DNA of 64,000 nt from Gimesia aquarii (lineage in GTDB: Bacteria > Planctomycetota > Planctomycetia > Planctomycetales > Planctomycetaceae). The translations under genes were made by a program, and so were the position numbers. Under the pieces are notes generated by a model. It ran no database searches. It was not told the origin of the DNA and saw nothing but the letters and a program-made list of their open reading frames with translations. Position 1 is the stretch's first letter; every line of letters starts with the position of its first letter. This document shows positions 1-10,551 of this stretch, one piece after another. The DNA lies in contig NZ_CP037422.1 of NCBI RefSeq assembly GCF_007748175.1, forward strand, positions 744,001 through 808,000. Reading direction: 5' to 3'.

Positions 1-1
1 G

Positions 2-979
<978 letters not shown>

Positions 980-1385
980 TCAATTGGGGCTCTTGCTGCA
1001 AATTTGGGTAGACCGTTTTGTGCGTTTTGTCAGTTTTTCGTTCGAAAAGCATGCAAGCTCTCATGTGAAGATCTTGATCTATTTTAAGGGCTTTTGTTGA
1101 GTTTTGAGTTTGTTTACCGGATAATTCATTGACGTTCGCTGATTTGGCGTGCGATTTCATTTTACATATCTAAACTGTCTTATCTAAAGTTTAATCGTTT
1201 TAATTTTCAGATTCCTAATTCGGGCCAGTTGTATCACAAAAGAAGACTCAGAAGTTAATGGTTGTTCAAGGAGAGGGAACAAAGTAAATCAAAGGATGAT
1301 CAATACTTCTGTGTCAGACTTCAGTTTGGATCGCAATTGGTTCTAGCTCACTTTTCAGATAAAAAGTTTTCAGAAAGTACTTTGG
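980..1385. other. Intergenic stretch before pilT, no gene recognised
   Basis: About 400 bases separate the truncated ATPase from pilT. The only open frames here are short and non-protein-like. A TTGACG hexamer at 1129-1134 could be a -35 element, but no good -10 lies 16-18 bases downstream. No hairpin with a T-run was seen. Confidence 0.4.
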
Positions 1386-2501
1386 ATGGCAACAGTTCAG
1401 ATTGATAAGCTACTGGAGACGGTAGTTAAAGAGAGAGTGAGCGACTTACATATCACGACAGGCCAGCCACCCGTTGTTCGAGTTGGGGGGCGTATGGTCC
1501 GACTGGAGACGAAAAGCCTCGAGCCAGACGATACTGTTGCATTGATGAAGAGTATCACTCCTGAGCGAAATCAGCAGGAACTGCAGGAGGTTGGAGGGAC
1601 CGACTTCGGATTTGCATTTGGTGACAAAGCACGATTTCGTGTGTCTGTGTTCAAGCAGCGTGGTCATATTGCGATGGTGCTTAGGCGTATTCCGAATGAG
1701 TTCCTCACTTTTGAGCAGCTCGGACTGCCCACAGTCATTGGTGATCTGCTAGAGCGCCCTCGTGGTCTTTTTCTGGTGACAGGTCCTACAGGTAGCGGTA
1801 AAACGACCAGTCTGGCCAGTATGATCAATCATATGAATGATACTATGGATCACCACATCATCACGATGGAAGATCCCATTGAATATTATCACGACCACAA
1901 ATTGTCGACTATTAACCAACGCGAAATTGGGGTCGATGTTCCCACTTTCCCCGAAGCACTACGACGTGCCTTACGGCAAGACCCCGATGTGATTCTAGTG
2001 GGGGAAATGCGTGATCTCGAAACAATTTCTGCCGCGATTACAGCTGCGGAAACAGGGCACGTTGTATTTGGAACTTTGCATACAACGGGGGCGCAAGGAA
2101 CAGTGGATCGAATTATCGACGTGTTTCCTACTAACCAGCAAGACCAGATTCGGACTCAGTTGTCGACGTCCATTATCGGTATTCTCAGTCAGGCACTAAT
2201 GCCTAAAAAGCCAAAGGGCCTCGTGGCCGCTTACGAGATGCTGGTGGTTACGCCGGCGATTGCCAACTTGATTCGTGAAGCCAAGACCTATCGAATTAAT
2301 TCGAGTATTCAGACCGGGCGAAAATTTGGAATGCAACTATTGGATGATGCCCTGTTCAATCTTTGGCGTGACGGCCTATGTGAGGAAAAAGATGTTGTCA
2401 TGCGATCCAACAATCCCGGTGAACTCAAAGCCAAGATTGCGATGGCCAAGAAAGGCTTATTGGAAGATGAAGATGAAGACGAAGATGATTTTGAAGATTA
2501 G
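1386..2501 (+). CDS. pilT: PilT-type twitching motility / pilus retraction ATPase
   Basis: PilT is the cytoplasmic hexameric ATPase that depolymerises type IV pili. The 371-residue length and the beginning (a short N-terminal domain with SDLHITTGQPP) are typical of PilT. Walker A GPTGSGKTT is near residues 133-141, Walker B VILVGEMRD near 203-211, and the His box is TLHTTGAQGTVDRIID. The CxxC zinc motifs of PilB/GspE are missing, as expected. The family's AIRNLIRE-like motif appears as AIANLIREAKTYRI. The C-terminus has an unusual acidic tail (LEDEDEDEDDFED). It sits between two assembly-type ATPases. The ATG start has only a weak ribosome-binding site. Twitching and natural DNA uptake are the usual PilT roles; the actual role here is unknown. 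Confidence 0.93.
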   Translation: MATVQIDKLLETVVKERVSDLHITTGQPPVVRVGGRMVRLETKSLEPDDTVALMKSITPERNQQELQEVGGTDFGFAFGDKARFRVSVFKQRGHIAMVLRRIPNEFLTFEQLGLPTVIGDLLERPRGLFLVTGPTGSGKTTSLASMINHMNDTMDHHIITMEDPIEYYHDHKLSTINQREIGVDVPTFPEALRRALRQDPDVILVGEMRDLETISAAITAAETGHVVFGTLHTTGAQGTVDRIIDVFPTNQQDQIRTQLSTSIIGILSQALMPKKPKGLVAAYEMLVVTPAIANLIREAKTYRINSSIQTGRKFGMQLLDDALFNLWRDGLCEEKDVVMRSNNPGELKAKIAMAKKGLLEDEDEDEDDFED

Positions 2502-2579
2502 TCGAAAAATATAACCACAGCAATAATATTTGATCCTTCATTTTAGAACGAAGCGAAAGCGTAAAGAAGGTAGACACAC

Positions 2580-4286
2580 ATGGCAGCAAGACGCCTTGGT
2601 CAAATCATGGTTGATCTGGGATACATCTCAGAAGATCAGTTATGGGATATTCTGGAAGAACAAAAACAGAGTCCGGGTGAAGTCATTGGCCAGGTCGGGA
2701 TTCGGATGGGACTGGTTACCGAAGAGCAAGTTACGCAGGCTCTGGCCGAGCAGTGGGGCATGCCGGTCGTCGAGTTGGCAGAAACGAATATCTCACCCAA
2801 AGTACTTGAACTTGTTCCCGAAACAATGGCATCGATTTATAAAATTATGCCTGTCTCGTTGAAAGACGATGTGCTGACAGTCGCTATGGCTGATCCTCAA
2901 AACGTGGCAGCCTTGGATGACTTGAGAAATTTTCTGGGTTACGACGTTCGCGGGGCTGTATCGAATCTGCATGATGTCGAAGAAGCAATCGCCCGTCACT
3001 ATTCTGAGCATGAAGATAGCATCGAAGATGTAATTGGAACCATTGAAGATGAACTTGGTGAAGAAGATGGTAAGAACGTTTATGATCTTTCGTCTTCTGA
3101 AGAAATTGCCGATGCCGCGCCCATTCGGAAACTGCTGAATATGGTCATGTTGTTGGCCATTAAAGATCAGGCGAGTGACATTCATTTGGAACCGTTTGAG
3201 GATGAATTCAAAATTCGTGTTCGCGCAGATGGCGTCTTGTATGAAATGGTGCCCCCCCCTCGTCACTTGGCCAACGCGATTGTCTCGCGTGTTAAAATTA
3301 TGGCGGATCTGGATATTGCAGAACGACGTTTGCCTCAGGATGGTCGTATTGAACTAAACGTGGGTGGGAATCCCGTCGACTTGCGCGTGAGTGTGTTGCC
3401 TACACTGTTTGGTGAGGCCGTAGTTATGCGGGTTCTTGACCGAACTGTCGTGCAGTTGGACTTAAACAAGATCGGTATGGATCCTGTTACGCTCACACGA
3501 TTCCGTGAAATGATTCACCGACCCAATGGAATTGTGCTGGTTACCGGCCCGACCGGAAGTGGAAAAACGACAACCTTGTATTCCGCATTGAATGAGTTGA
3601 ACGTGATCGAGGAAAAAATCATCACGACGGAAGATCCGATTGAATATGACATTGATGGTCTGATTCAGGTTCCTGTAAATCCTGATATTGACGTCACGTT
3701 CGCTTCGGTATTGCGGGCAATTTTGCGTCACGATCCCGATCAAATCTTGATTGGCGAAATTCGCGATTACGAGACCGCTGAAATTGCAGTCCAGAGTGCA
3801 CTGACCGGGCACTTGGTATTTAGCACATTGCACACCAACGATGCACCTTCGGCGATCACACGTTTGCGTGATATGGGTGTTCCAACCTTCCTGATTACGG
3901 CGACAGTGGAAGCCATTCAGGCACAACGTCTGGTGCGAACCATTTGCAAGGAATGTCGTACCGAGTTTGAACCTAGTGACGAATTGTTAATGGAATTGCA
4001 GCTCCCGATCGAACAGGCTCGTCAATACAGTTTCTACTACGGGAAAGGTTGTGCGACCTGTAATAACTCAGGGTATAAGGGCCGAACTGGTCTCTATGAA
4101 TTGATGGATGTGACTGATGAAATTCGCGATTTGATTACCGCTGATGCTTCAACAGATGACATTCGCAATGTGGCTCGTAGTCAGGGGATGACCACATTGC
4201 GAGAAGCAGGATTGAAATTGATTTTTGACGGAGTTACCACGATCGACGAAGTCGTTCGAGAAACTGTGATGGAAGATATTGAGTAA
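2580..4286 (+). CDS. pilB: PilB/GspE-type pilus/secretion assembly ATPase
   Basis: This full-length 568-residue assembly ATPase energises pilin or pseudopilin polymerisation. An N-terminal MshEN/GSPII_E_N-type region (about residues 1-150: LGQIMVDLGYISEDQL, VTEEQVTQALAEQWG) is followed by the N2 domain (ASDIHLEPFEDEFKIRVRADG) and the ATPase core. Walker A GPTGSGKTT is near residues 323-331, followed by TTEDPIEYDI, Walker B ILIGEIRD and TLHTNDAPSAI. The zinc-binding pairs CKEC (about 456) and CATC (about 491) are present. The ATG at 2580 follows an AGAAGG-type Shine-Dalgarno. It lies 78 bases after pilT and 67 before pilC, in a likely operon. Confidence 0.95.
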   Translation: MAARRLGQIMVDLGYISEDQLWDILEEQKQSPGEVIGQVGIRMGLVTEEQVTQALAEQWGMPVVELAETNISPKVLELVPETMASIYKIMPVSLKDDVLTVAMADPQNVAALDDLRNFLGYDVRGAVSNLHDVEEAIARHYSEHEDSIEDVIGTIEDELGEEDGKNVYDLSSSEEIADAAPIRKLLNMVMLLAIKDQASDIHLEPFEDEFKIRVRADGVLYEMVPPPRHLANAIVSRVKIMADLDIAERRLPQDGRIELNVGGNPVDLRVSVLPTLFGEAVVMRVLDRTVVQLDLNKIGMDPVTLTRFREMIHRPNGIVLVTGPTGSGKTTTLYSALNELNVIEEKIITTEDPIEYDIDGLIQVPVNPDIDVTFASVLRAILRHDPDQILIGEIRDYETAEIAVQSALTGHLVFSTLHTNDAPSAITRLRDMGVPTFLITATVEAIQAQRLVRTICKECRTEFEPSDELLMELQLPIEQARQYSFYYGKGCATCNNSGYKGRTGLYELMDVTDEIRDLITADASTDDIRNVARSQGMTTLREAGLKLIFDGVTTIDEVVRETVMEDIE

Positions 4287-4353
4287 CGTCGAGCTTTAAG
4301 GCTTGCTACAGAACACAAACACTTTTTTAGATGATTTTTGATGGAGTAACGCC

Positions 4354-5613
4354 ATGCCGGTTTATCAATATGAGGCAATGGATAATACAGGACTCGAGGT
4401 GAAAGACACCATCGAAGCGCCTACTGAAGCAGATGCCCAGACTCTCATTAAAGAGAAGGGGTTTTTCGTTACGAAAATCGCCGAAAAAGGCCGTGGCAAG
4501 AAACAGAAAAAAGGCGGTGCCGCAAAGGGTGGAGGGGGTAAGAAAGCCAGTCCCAAAAAAGGTGGTTTTTCCATTGGTGGTGTTCGTCCGAAGCAGTTGA
4601 CTACCTTTACGCGACAGCTTTCTACTCTCCAGGATGCAGGTCTGCCGATTTTGAGAAGTCTTCGTATTCTAGAAGCGCAGGCAAAACCGGGACCCTTAAA
4701 AGCATCTCTGGATGGGGTGATTGAAGACATTGAATCTGGAAATACGCTTTCCGAAGCGATGGGTAAACAACCTAAGTGTTTTGACAACCTTTATGTCAAC
4801 ATGGTGAAAGCCGGTGAAGCCGGTGGTGCTTTGGAAGTCATCCTTCAGCGACTGGCTGAGTTTAAAGAACGTGCCCAAAGTTTAAAGAAGAAAGTCCAGG
4901 GAGCCATGATCTACCCGGTGGCGGTGATCACCGTTGCCAGTTTGATCGTCGGTTTCATTATGTATTGGATTATTCCGAAATTCAAAAAGATCTTCCTCGA
5001 TTTCGGTACAGAATTGCCTGGTATTACGCTTTTGTTGATGAGCATGAGTGATATTGTGGTTTCCTACTTTTACCTCTTTCCGGCGATTCCTCTTGCCTTG
5101 TGGATCTTTATCAAAATTGTCAAGAAGAATAAAAAAGGCGCGTTCGTTATTGACTGGATCGCCCTGCGCATACCGTTATTGGGGAAGATTATCAGTAAGT
5201 CGGTGACCGCGCGAACGTGTCGTACCTTGGGAACGCTCATTGCCTCCGGGGTGCCGATTCTAGAGGCGATTATCATCGCCCGTGATACGGCCGGAAATAT
5301 GGTATTTCAAAAAGCATTCGACACAATTTATGCAGCGATCCGCGAAGGGGAAACAATGGCGGTTCCTCTAAGAGAAGCGCGGATTGTCGATGATATCGTG
5401 GTCAATATGGTAGACGTGGGTGAAGAAACAGGGGCACTCGATAATATGCTCTACAAAGTTGCCGACGTCTATGATGAAGAGGTTGCCGTTCTCGTGGACG
5501 CTTTAGTGAGTTTGCTGGAGCCGCTGATGGTAATTGTTCTTGGTTTAATCGTGGGCTTTATTGTAATTGCGCTCTTTATGCCCTTGATTAAACTGTTGAA
5601 TGACCTTTCGTAG
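4354..5613 (+). CDS. pilC: PilC/GspF inner-membrane platform protein
   Basis: PilC/GspF is the inner-membrane platform that couples the assembly ATPase to pilin extraction and rotation. The 419 residues begin with the family hallmark MPVYQYEAMDNTG and carry two T2SSF domains. Each domain starts with a F-R-L-xT-L-G/A motif (TRQLSTLQDAGLPILRSL; TARTCRTLGTLIASGVPI). Hydrophobic segments are at about residues 190-212, 232-252 and 385-412. An insert rich in Lys, Gly and Ala (KGRGKKQKKGGAAKGGGGKK, about residues 46-66) is unusual and probably a flexible cytoplasmic linker. The ATG is preceded by GGAG 11 bases upstream. It is the last gene of the pilT-pilB-pilC group; pseudopilins follow after about 240 bases. 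Confidence 0.95.
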   Translation: MPVYQYEAMDNTGLEVKDTIEAPTEADAQTLIKEKGFFVTKIAEKGRGKKQKKGGAAKGGGGKKASPKKGGFSIGGVRPKQLTTFTRQLSTLQDAGLPILRSLRILEAQAKPGPLKASLDGVIEDIESGNTLSEAMGKQPKCFDNLYVNMVKAGEAGGALEVILQRLAEFKERAQSLKKKVQGAMIYPVAVITVASLIVGFIMYWIIPKFKKIFLDFGTELPGITLLLMSMSDIVVSYFYLFPAIPLALWIFIKIVKKNKKGAFVIDWIALRIPLLGKIISKSVTARTCRTLGTLIASGVPILEAIIIARDTAGNMVFQKAFDTIYAAIREGETMAVPLREARIVDDIVVNMVDVGEETGALDNMLYKVADVYDEEVAVLVDALVSLLEPLMVIVLGLIVGFIVIALFMPLIKLLNDLS

Positions 5614-5698
5614 TATTTTAGAGAGAGTGTAGCAAAATAATACAGTTTTTCTCTCTTATTTAAGTGGGTATTTCAAGTTTAAAAAATCGTAAAGCATT

Positions 5699-5707
5699 TG
5701 ATATAAT
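5699..5707 (+). promoter_or_regulatory. Candidate extended -10 promoter for the pseudopilin operon
   Basis: TGATATAAT at 5699-5707 is a perfect TATAAT with the TGn extension. The -35 position is AT-rich but has no clear TTGACA. A start near 5714 would give a 5' leader of about 140 bases before the first pseudopilin. It separates the ATPase/platform genes from the pseudopilins, so the latter could be transcribed independently. This is seen only as a motif match. Confidence 0.4.
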
Positions 5708-5852
5708 AGTGTTACGGTTTTACGAGATTTCCGGGCACGAAATTTGCCCTTAAAATTAGTTAGAGAATTCTCTCTTGATTTTATGCTCAGCACAAAGTGA
5801 AGAGGCTTCTCTGTACTCAAACTGTTATTTCGAAAAGAGTTAGGAGTTAACA

Positions 5853-6782
5853 ATGAAACGTCGGTCGCCAACAGCCCTTAAGGCGTCACAACGAAACAGA
5901 CGTGCTTTCACGCTGATCGAGCTCATGGTCGCCATTGTGATCATCCTGATTCTACTCGGCTTGCTGATTCCGGCCATTGGTGCGGTAAGACTCCGAGCAC
6001 AGCAGTCGCAAGTACGTGCAGAAATTTCCAGCCTGGAAGCGGCAATCACTGCGTTCAAAGCCGATTTTGGTATGGATCCTCCGAGTGGGATTGTGTTGCA
6101 TGAATCAGGCAGCGCAACTTGGAGTCAGCGCGATAAAAACCTAATTCGAAAGTTGTGGCCTCAGTTTGATTTTTCGTTAGATAAGGACATCAACGGAGAT
6201 GGCGATGCACTTGATAATGATATTACTCTCAATGCGGGCGAATGTCTGGTGTTTTTTTTAGGCGGTGTCTATGAGAAAACTGCAGATGGAACTTTTAGGG
6301 TTTATGGTTTTTCCAAAAATCCTGCTCAACCATTCCTAAATCCCGGTTCGAGTGTTGCTGCGCTATCTGCTACCAATTCAAGTCGACGTGGGCCTTACTT
6401 CGAGTTTGATAACAGCCGTTTTGTAGACACTGATGGTGATATTGCTCCAGAATATCTCGATTCATTTCCCGGTCAGCAAAAACCATATTTATACTTTAGC
6501 AGCTATGATGGACGCGGTTATCGAGATTCAGAATTACCTGTATTATTGGGTTTTAAGAGTGTCTATCGTGAGGGGAGTTCAGCTCATGGTTCAACTCCTG
6601 GGATACCGTACAAAGCTAAGACCTATCAGATTATTTCTCCTGGTGCCGATTTCCAGTATGGGGTAGGCGGGAACTATGACCCAGACAAAAACTTTCCCGG
6701 CCCTCAACCTCCTACTTATTTAGATGACCGAACCGTCGAAGCTGACAACATCACCAATTTTGTCAGCGGTTCTTTGAAGTAA
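5853..6782 (+). CDS. Major pseudopilin-like protein (GspG type), long C-terminal domain
   Basis: Type IV prepilin-like protein of 309 residues, probably the GspG-class major pseudopilin. A basic leader of about 21 residues ends in RRA and is followed by FTLIELMVAIVIILILLGLLIPAIG, with the conserved Glu5 of the mature protein. The residue before the cleavage site is Ala, where prepilin peptidases normally expect Gly. After the helix come a KADFGMDPPSG region and an extended C-terminus with Asp-rich acidic loops (KDINGDGDALDNDI) that could bind calcium, as known GspG proteins do. This is about twice the usual GspG length. It is the first of six pseudopilin-like genes in order. The ATG follows GTTAGGAG. 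Confidence 0.85.
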   Translation: MKRRSPTALKASQRNRRAFTLIELMVAIVIILILLGLLIPAIGAVRLRAQQSQVRAEISSLEAAITAFKADFGMDPPSGIVLHESGSATWSQRDKNLIRKLWPQFDFSLDKDINGDGDALDNDITLNAGECLVFFLGGVYEKTADGTFRVYGFSKNPAQPFLNPGSSVAALSATNSSRRGPYFEFDNSRFVDTDGDIAPEYLDSFPGQQKPYLYFSSYDGRGYRDSELPVLLGFKSVYREGSSAHGSTPGIPYKAKTYQIISPGADFQYGVGGNYDPDKNFPGPQPPTYLDDRTVEADNITNFVSGSLK

Positions 6783-6816
6783 TCAAAATTCGTTTTCATA
6801 AAGCCAGGTTTTTACA

Positions 6817-7863
6817 ATGCGACGTTTAGTAATTCATCAATCAGTTCAATCAACGCGAAGTGGTTTTACGATCGTGGAATTGATGATGGTTGTCGGCATC
6901 TTGTTATTTTTAATCGCGACATCAGCCATTGTGGTACGAAACATGGGAAACAAGGCCCGTGAAAGAGCGACAATGGCAACGATTGTCAAAGTGAATGGCT
7001 TGGTGCACGACCGAATTGAAGCGATGCGAAAAGCACTGGATTCCAGTAAAAATCAAAAGTTCATCCAGTCATTGATTAATCAAAAATATACAGATTATGT
7101 GAATAATCCCAGTCTGGGAGCCAAATATCGTGGTCTTCCCAGACCTGTAATGGAAATTTTGGTTCGCAAAGATATTTTTCGACAAAACTTACCACAATAC
7201 ATTGCTGAGAATCCAAGTGTGGATACGGCCATGGATAACTTAATCGGTGCCCCTGGGACTGCCGGTAAAGTTGGCGGCGATGATGGAGCCAGTATCAGTT
7301 CTGAGTATCTGTATTATATTTTGACGAATCACGAGATATATGGTGTTCCCCCGGTTGGTGAAGATGCATTTACAACAAACGAAGTTGCTGATACTGACGG
7401 CGATGGTCTTAAAGAATTTGTCGATGGCTGGGGCAGGCCACTACGATTTTACCGCTGGCCTACCCGCCTGATTAAGCCTACTGGGGGTACTGCCGATCGG
7501 ACCATTGCCAGTATCTTTTTTGACGGCCTACCTCCAGTCGCTGCTGCAGGTTTCAATGAAGCTGATCCACTGAATGTGGATGCCGATGACCCACAAGGTC
7601 GTATTCAACATGAAGATGATCGTTCGGGTAACTTATTATCGCCTCTCTTCAACTCATCTGCAACTTATACTCTTGGTGAATATGCGACGATGAATACGTT
7701 TTGGTTGCCATTGATTGTTTCGGCTGGAGAGGATGGTGTTCTGGGGCTCTATGAACCACATGATCAAGCCAATAACGGTGTGTTAGCACAGCCGATATTA
7801 CCAGTTGTCGATGGGATTTATGATAATATCACAAACCATAATCAACGAGCAGGAGGCAGGTAA
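6817..7863 (+). CDS. Prepilin-type N-methylation protein (second pseudopilin)
   Basis: A 348-residue protein with a prepilin N-terminus: basic leader, then SG followed by FTIVELMMVVGILLFLIATSAIVVRNM, with Gly at the cleavage site and Glu5. The rest is a soluble domain with no recognised family and a DTDGDGLKEFVDGWGRPLRFYRWP segment; the DGWG(R/N)P(L/F) turn is shared with many pseudopilin-like proteins. It lies 34 bases after the GspG-like gene, and its 3' end carries the Shine-Dalgarno of the next gene. It is probably a component of the same pseudopilus. It has no clear counterpart in the canonical G-H-I-J-K set, so it is the extra member here. Confidence 0.8.
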   Translation: MRRLVIHQSVQSTRSGFTIVELMMVVGILLFLIATSAIVVRNMGNKARERATMATIVKVNGLVHDRIEAMRKALDSSKNQKFIQSLINQKYTDYVNNPSLGAKYRGLPRPVMEILVRKDIFRQNLPQYIAENPSVDTAMDNLIGAPGTAGKVGGDDGASISSEYLYYILTNHEIYGVPPVGEDAFTTNEVADTDGDGLKEFVDGWGRPLRFYRWPTRLIKPTGGTADRTIASIFFDGLPPVAAAGFNEADPLNVDADDPQGRIQHEDDRSGNLLSPLFNSSATYTLGEYATMNTFWLPLIVSAGEDGVLGLYEPHDQANNGVLAQPILPVVDGIYDNITNHNQRAGGR

Positions 7864-7867
7864 ACCC

Positions 7868-9268
7868 GTGCAAGCCTTTCGCAATTACAATATGTTGTCG
7901 CTCAGACTGTCGCAGAAAACGTACACTTCTGTTTCAGTACGTTTGGGCTTCACGCTCGTAGAATTACTGGTTGTGATTTCTATCCTCGCAATCCTGGTTG
8001 TGATGACAGTAACTTCCATCAATTTTGCACTCTCTTCTGACCTGACACGGGGAGGATCTCGCCAAGTGCAATCTTATTTAGCTGGTGCACGCGACCGGGC
8101 TATTTATGCTAAAGAACCCCGGGGGGTCCGTTTTTTGGTTGATCCCAATAACCCGACTGCTGTGACCAGCATGGTCTATATCGCACCCAGTCCCAATTGG
8201 AATCAGGGAGTGATTCGATTGGAACGAATTGATGCCAGCAATCCTCCTGATAGCATTGTCGATACCATATTGAATGTGCGTGGAGCAGGCACAGATTGGA
8301 GGTTTTTATACGATCGTGGGCAATTGATTGATGGAGCAAGGATTAAAATTCCCGGCGATAGTAGCGGTTCCTGGTACACAATCGACTTGAATAATTCACC
8401 CATTTCGAAGCACTACACTAATCCTCCTGTTTTTGATCCTGATACAGATGAAGTGTTGCGTTTAACCACAGCTTATCGTGACGCGGGAACTTCTGACTCT
8501 ACCGAAGTGGTTGCGTTTGCTCCTGGAAGTGGTCCTTCAACCTACCTTCTGGAACTGCCTCCAGTCGTTTTATCAGGTGAAGAACCGACTCTGTTGCCTA
8601 CTGGTACAGCTATTGACCTGGACCGTTCATTTCTTCCAGCAAGTTGGCGCATCACTGCTGTTGACTTAGGCGATGATAATCAACCTGGCAATGCGGGTGT
8701 GGATGATAATGGAAGCGGTGGGGCTGACGATCTTGCCGAACGACTTTGGCCGGGAACGGATGATTTTCGTCTTTATTCCAGCCAATTGGACCTGATGTTT
8801 TCTCCCCGAGGTTCTATTGCGGGAAGCGAAGCCAGTGGAGGAAAGATTCATTTTGTGATTGATACTCTCGAAAATATTCAGTCAACCTGGAAGGGAGGCA
8901 CCAGTTACTCTGAAGGAGATCAAGTGACTGTCCCGGCTCGTTTTATTACGCCGACAACTTCGGAAGCGGATCTCAGTTTCAAACCCTATGATCGTATTTA
9001 TGTTTGTACGGGTCCTGGAACCAGTGGAAATAATCCTAGTGAATTTATTCGTGCGGCAGCACGTACTGAAGGCAACACTTTTACAGAAGGTGGGGTCACC
9101 TGGCGAGTCGAGTTGAATACAGCTCCTTCTATACTCTCTATCTTTACTCGAACGGGCAATGTAAGCGCTTATCCGATGTTTTTTAATTCTGTACTCCCTC
9201 CTCCACCTCTTTCCAATTGGTCGCCTGATGTGTTCTTTTATGCCGAAACCGGGGAGGTCGCCAAATGA
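7868..9268 (+). CDS. GspH-like minor pseudopilin
   Basis: A 466-residue prepilin-like protein. I place the start at GTG 7868 because AGGAGG at 7851-7856 lies 11 bases upstream; a longer frame from 7805 would overlap the previous gene. The leader ends in RLG, followed by FTLVELLVVISILAILVVMTV. The segment SRQVQSYLAGARDRAIYAKEPRGVRF matches the GspH/FimT pattern, in which a helix is followed by the GVR turn. The C-terminal 350 residues are a long extension not found in standard GspH (about 170 residues). The stop codon overlaps the next start (ATGA at 9265-9268), indicating translational coupling with the GspI-like gene. Confidence 0.82.
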   Translation: MQAFRNYNMLSLRLSQKTYTSVSVRLGFTLVELLVVISILAILVVMTVTSINFALSSDLTRGGSRQVQSYLAGARDRAIYAKEPRGVRFLVDPNNPTAVTSMVYIAPSPNWNQGVIRLERIDASNPPDSIVDTILNVRGAGTDWRFLYDRGQLIDGARIKIPGDSSGSWYTIDLNNSPISKHYTNPPVFDPDTDEVLRLTTAYRDAGTSDSTEVVAFAPGSGPSTYLLELPPVVLSGEEPTLLPTGTAIDLDRSFLPASWRITAVDLGDDNQPGNAGVDDNGSGGADDLAERLWPGTDDFRLYSSQLDLMFSPRGSIAGSEASGGKIHFVIDTLENIQSTWKGGTSYSEGDQVTVPARFITPTTSEADLSFKPYDRIYVCTGPGTSGNNPSEFIRAAARTEGNTFTEGGVTWRVELNTAPSILSIFTRTGNVSAYPMFFNSVLPPPPLSNWSPDVFFYAETGEVAK

Positions 9269-10497
9269 AGCAACTCCAGAAGCGAACTATTAACACGGCT
9301 ATCCGGCATCGACACGCAGATCGCAGTGGTGTCACTCTGATGGAAGTTCTCATGTCGGTGATGATTATGGGGCTGGGAATCATTCCGTTGGCAGCGCTAT
9401 TTCCGCTTTCTGTACAACGTAGTGTTCAGGCAACGCAACTGACGAATGCCACCGTGTTACGTTATAATGCGGAAGCACTCATCGATGCTTTTCCTACAGT
9501 CTTCGTCTTTGATCCGGATGGTGATACGCTTGATCCGAATGGACATATCGCACATCAGCGTCGTAATCGCAACTATATCGTTGACCCGCTTGGTGCTTAT
9601 TATGCAGCTTTCGATGGCACAGGATTAGAAGCAAGCTTTGGAAATGATGGGGCCGGTGGCGCAGTAACCCGTGTTCCCAGATTTCATGCCGGTCTGGTCG
9701 GCACTCCAATCACCGATCCAACTGCTCCATTGTCAGCAGTCAATTTCTTTACACAGCAGGATAGCTGGATTCTACTCTACGAGGGTATTCCAACCAGTAC
9801 CGCCTTTCCAGATGGTATCAACACTACCCGTGATACAATTTTCATTGATACACGAGATATCAATTCCGGGATCGTTGATTTGACGGAACTCAGTCAGACG
9901 GTTTCAGGACTGACGGGCGGCCGCATGCTGATTTATGACACCTCGGGCAAGCAGGTTCAAGTCCGCAACATTACAGGTGCCAATATTAATGCCGGTTCTG
10001 CTGAGATCAGTTTTACTGATCCATTACCTGACAACGAACTTTATGAAAGTATTTCCAAGATACGGATTGAGGTACTGGAACAACGCTACTCATACCTGTT
10101 AACGGTGCGTCGTCAAATTGCCAGTGATGTGGCCTCTGTCGATGTTGTTGTCTTTTTTCGCCGTAACTACGATCCCGAACTGGAAGCTATACATAATGTT
10201 ACAGGCTTCGTTGAAGGTAATACAAAGTGCCGAGTGCATTTTAACGGGAATGTCAGCACTCCACCTAAATTAAAAAAAGGGGGGTATATTTTTGATTCCA
10301 TTAATGCACGCTGGTATCGCATTCAAAGAGTTGAAGATGACCTTTCTTCAAATGCTCTGATTACACTGGATCAGCCAATCATTCAGAGGATCAATCCTCC
10401 TGGCGATGATTCTACGGACCCTTCAAATCAGATGCCTGGTATTATTTTAATGCCCAATGTTGTTCAGGTTTACCCTCTAGGAAATAAAACAAGGTAA
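9265..10497 (+). CDS. GspI/PilV-like minor pseudopilin
   Basis: A 410-residue protein with a prepilin-like N-terminus: a basic leader of about 26 residues ending RSG, then VTLMEVLMSVMIMGLGIIPLAALFPLSVQRS. The first mature residue is Val rather than Phe, and Glu5 is kept. The ExLxSxxIMxxGxxPLAALFP pattern is typical of the PilV/GspI class. The gene starts inside the preceding stop codon (ATGA). The long C-terminal region has no recognised domain. Its position after GspH-like and before GspJ-like genes agrees with the canonical order. Confidence 0.82.
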   Translation: MKQLQKRTINTAIRHRHADRSGVTLMEVLMSVMIMGLGIIPLAALFPLSVQRSVQATQLTNATVLRYNAEALIDAFPTVFVFDPDGDTLDPNGHIAHQRRNRNYIVDPLGAYYAAFDGTGLEASFGNDGAGGAVTRVPRFHAGLVGTPITDPTAPLSAVNFFTQQDSWILLYEGIPTSTAFPDGINTTRDTIFIDTRDINSGIVDLTELSQTVSGLTGGRMLIYDTSGKQVQVRNITGANINAGSAEISFTDPLPDNELYESISKIRIEVLEQRYSYLLTVRRQIASDVASVDVVVFFRRNYDPELEAIHNVTGFVEGNTKCRVHFNGNVSTPPKLKKGGYIFDSINARWYRIQRVEDDLSSNALITLDQPIIQRINPPGDDSTDPSNQMPGIILMPNVVQVYPLGNKTR

Positions 10498-10551
10498 TAC
10501 ATGCATCAATTCGTTGTTGCTAAAACGTCTCGTTATTGAGTGAAGTCTTTT

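Noticed and set aside
1129..1157. Possible promoter before pilT
   Set aside because: TTGACG is a good -35 but no acceptable -10 lies 16-18 bases downstream.
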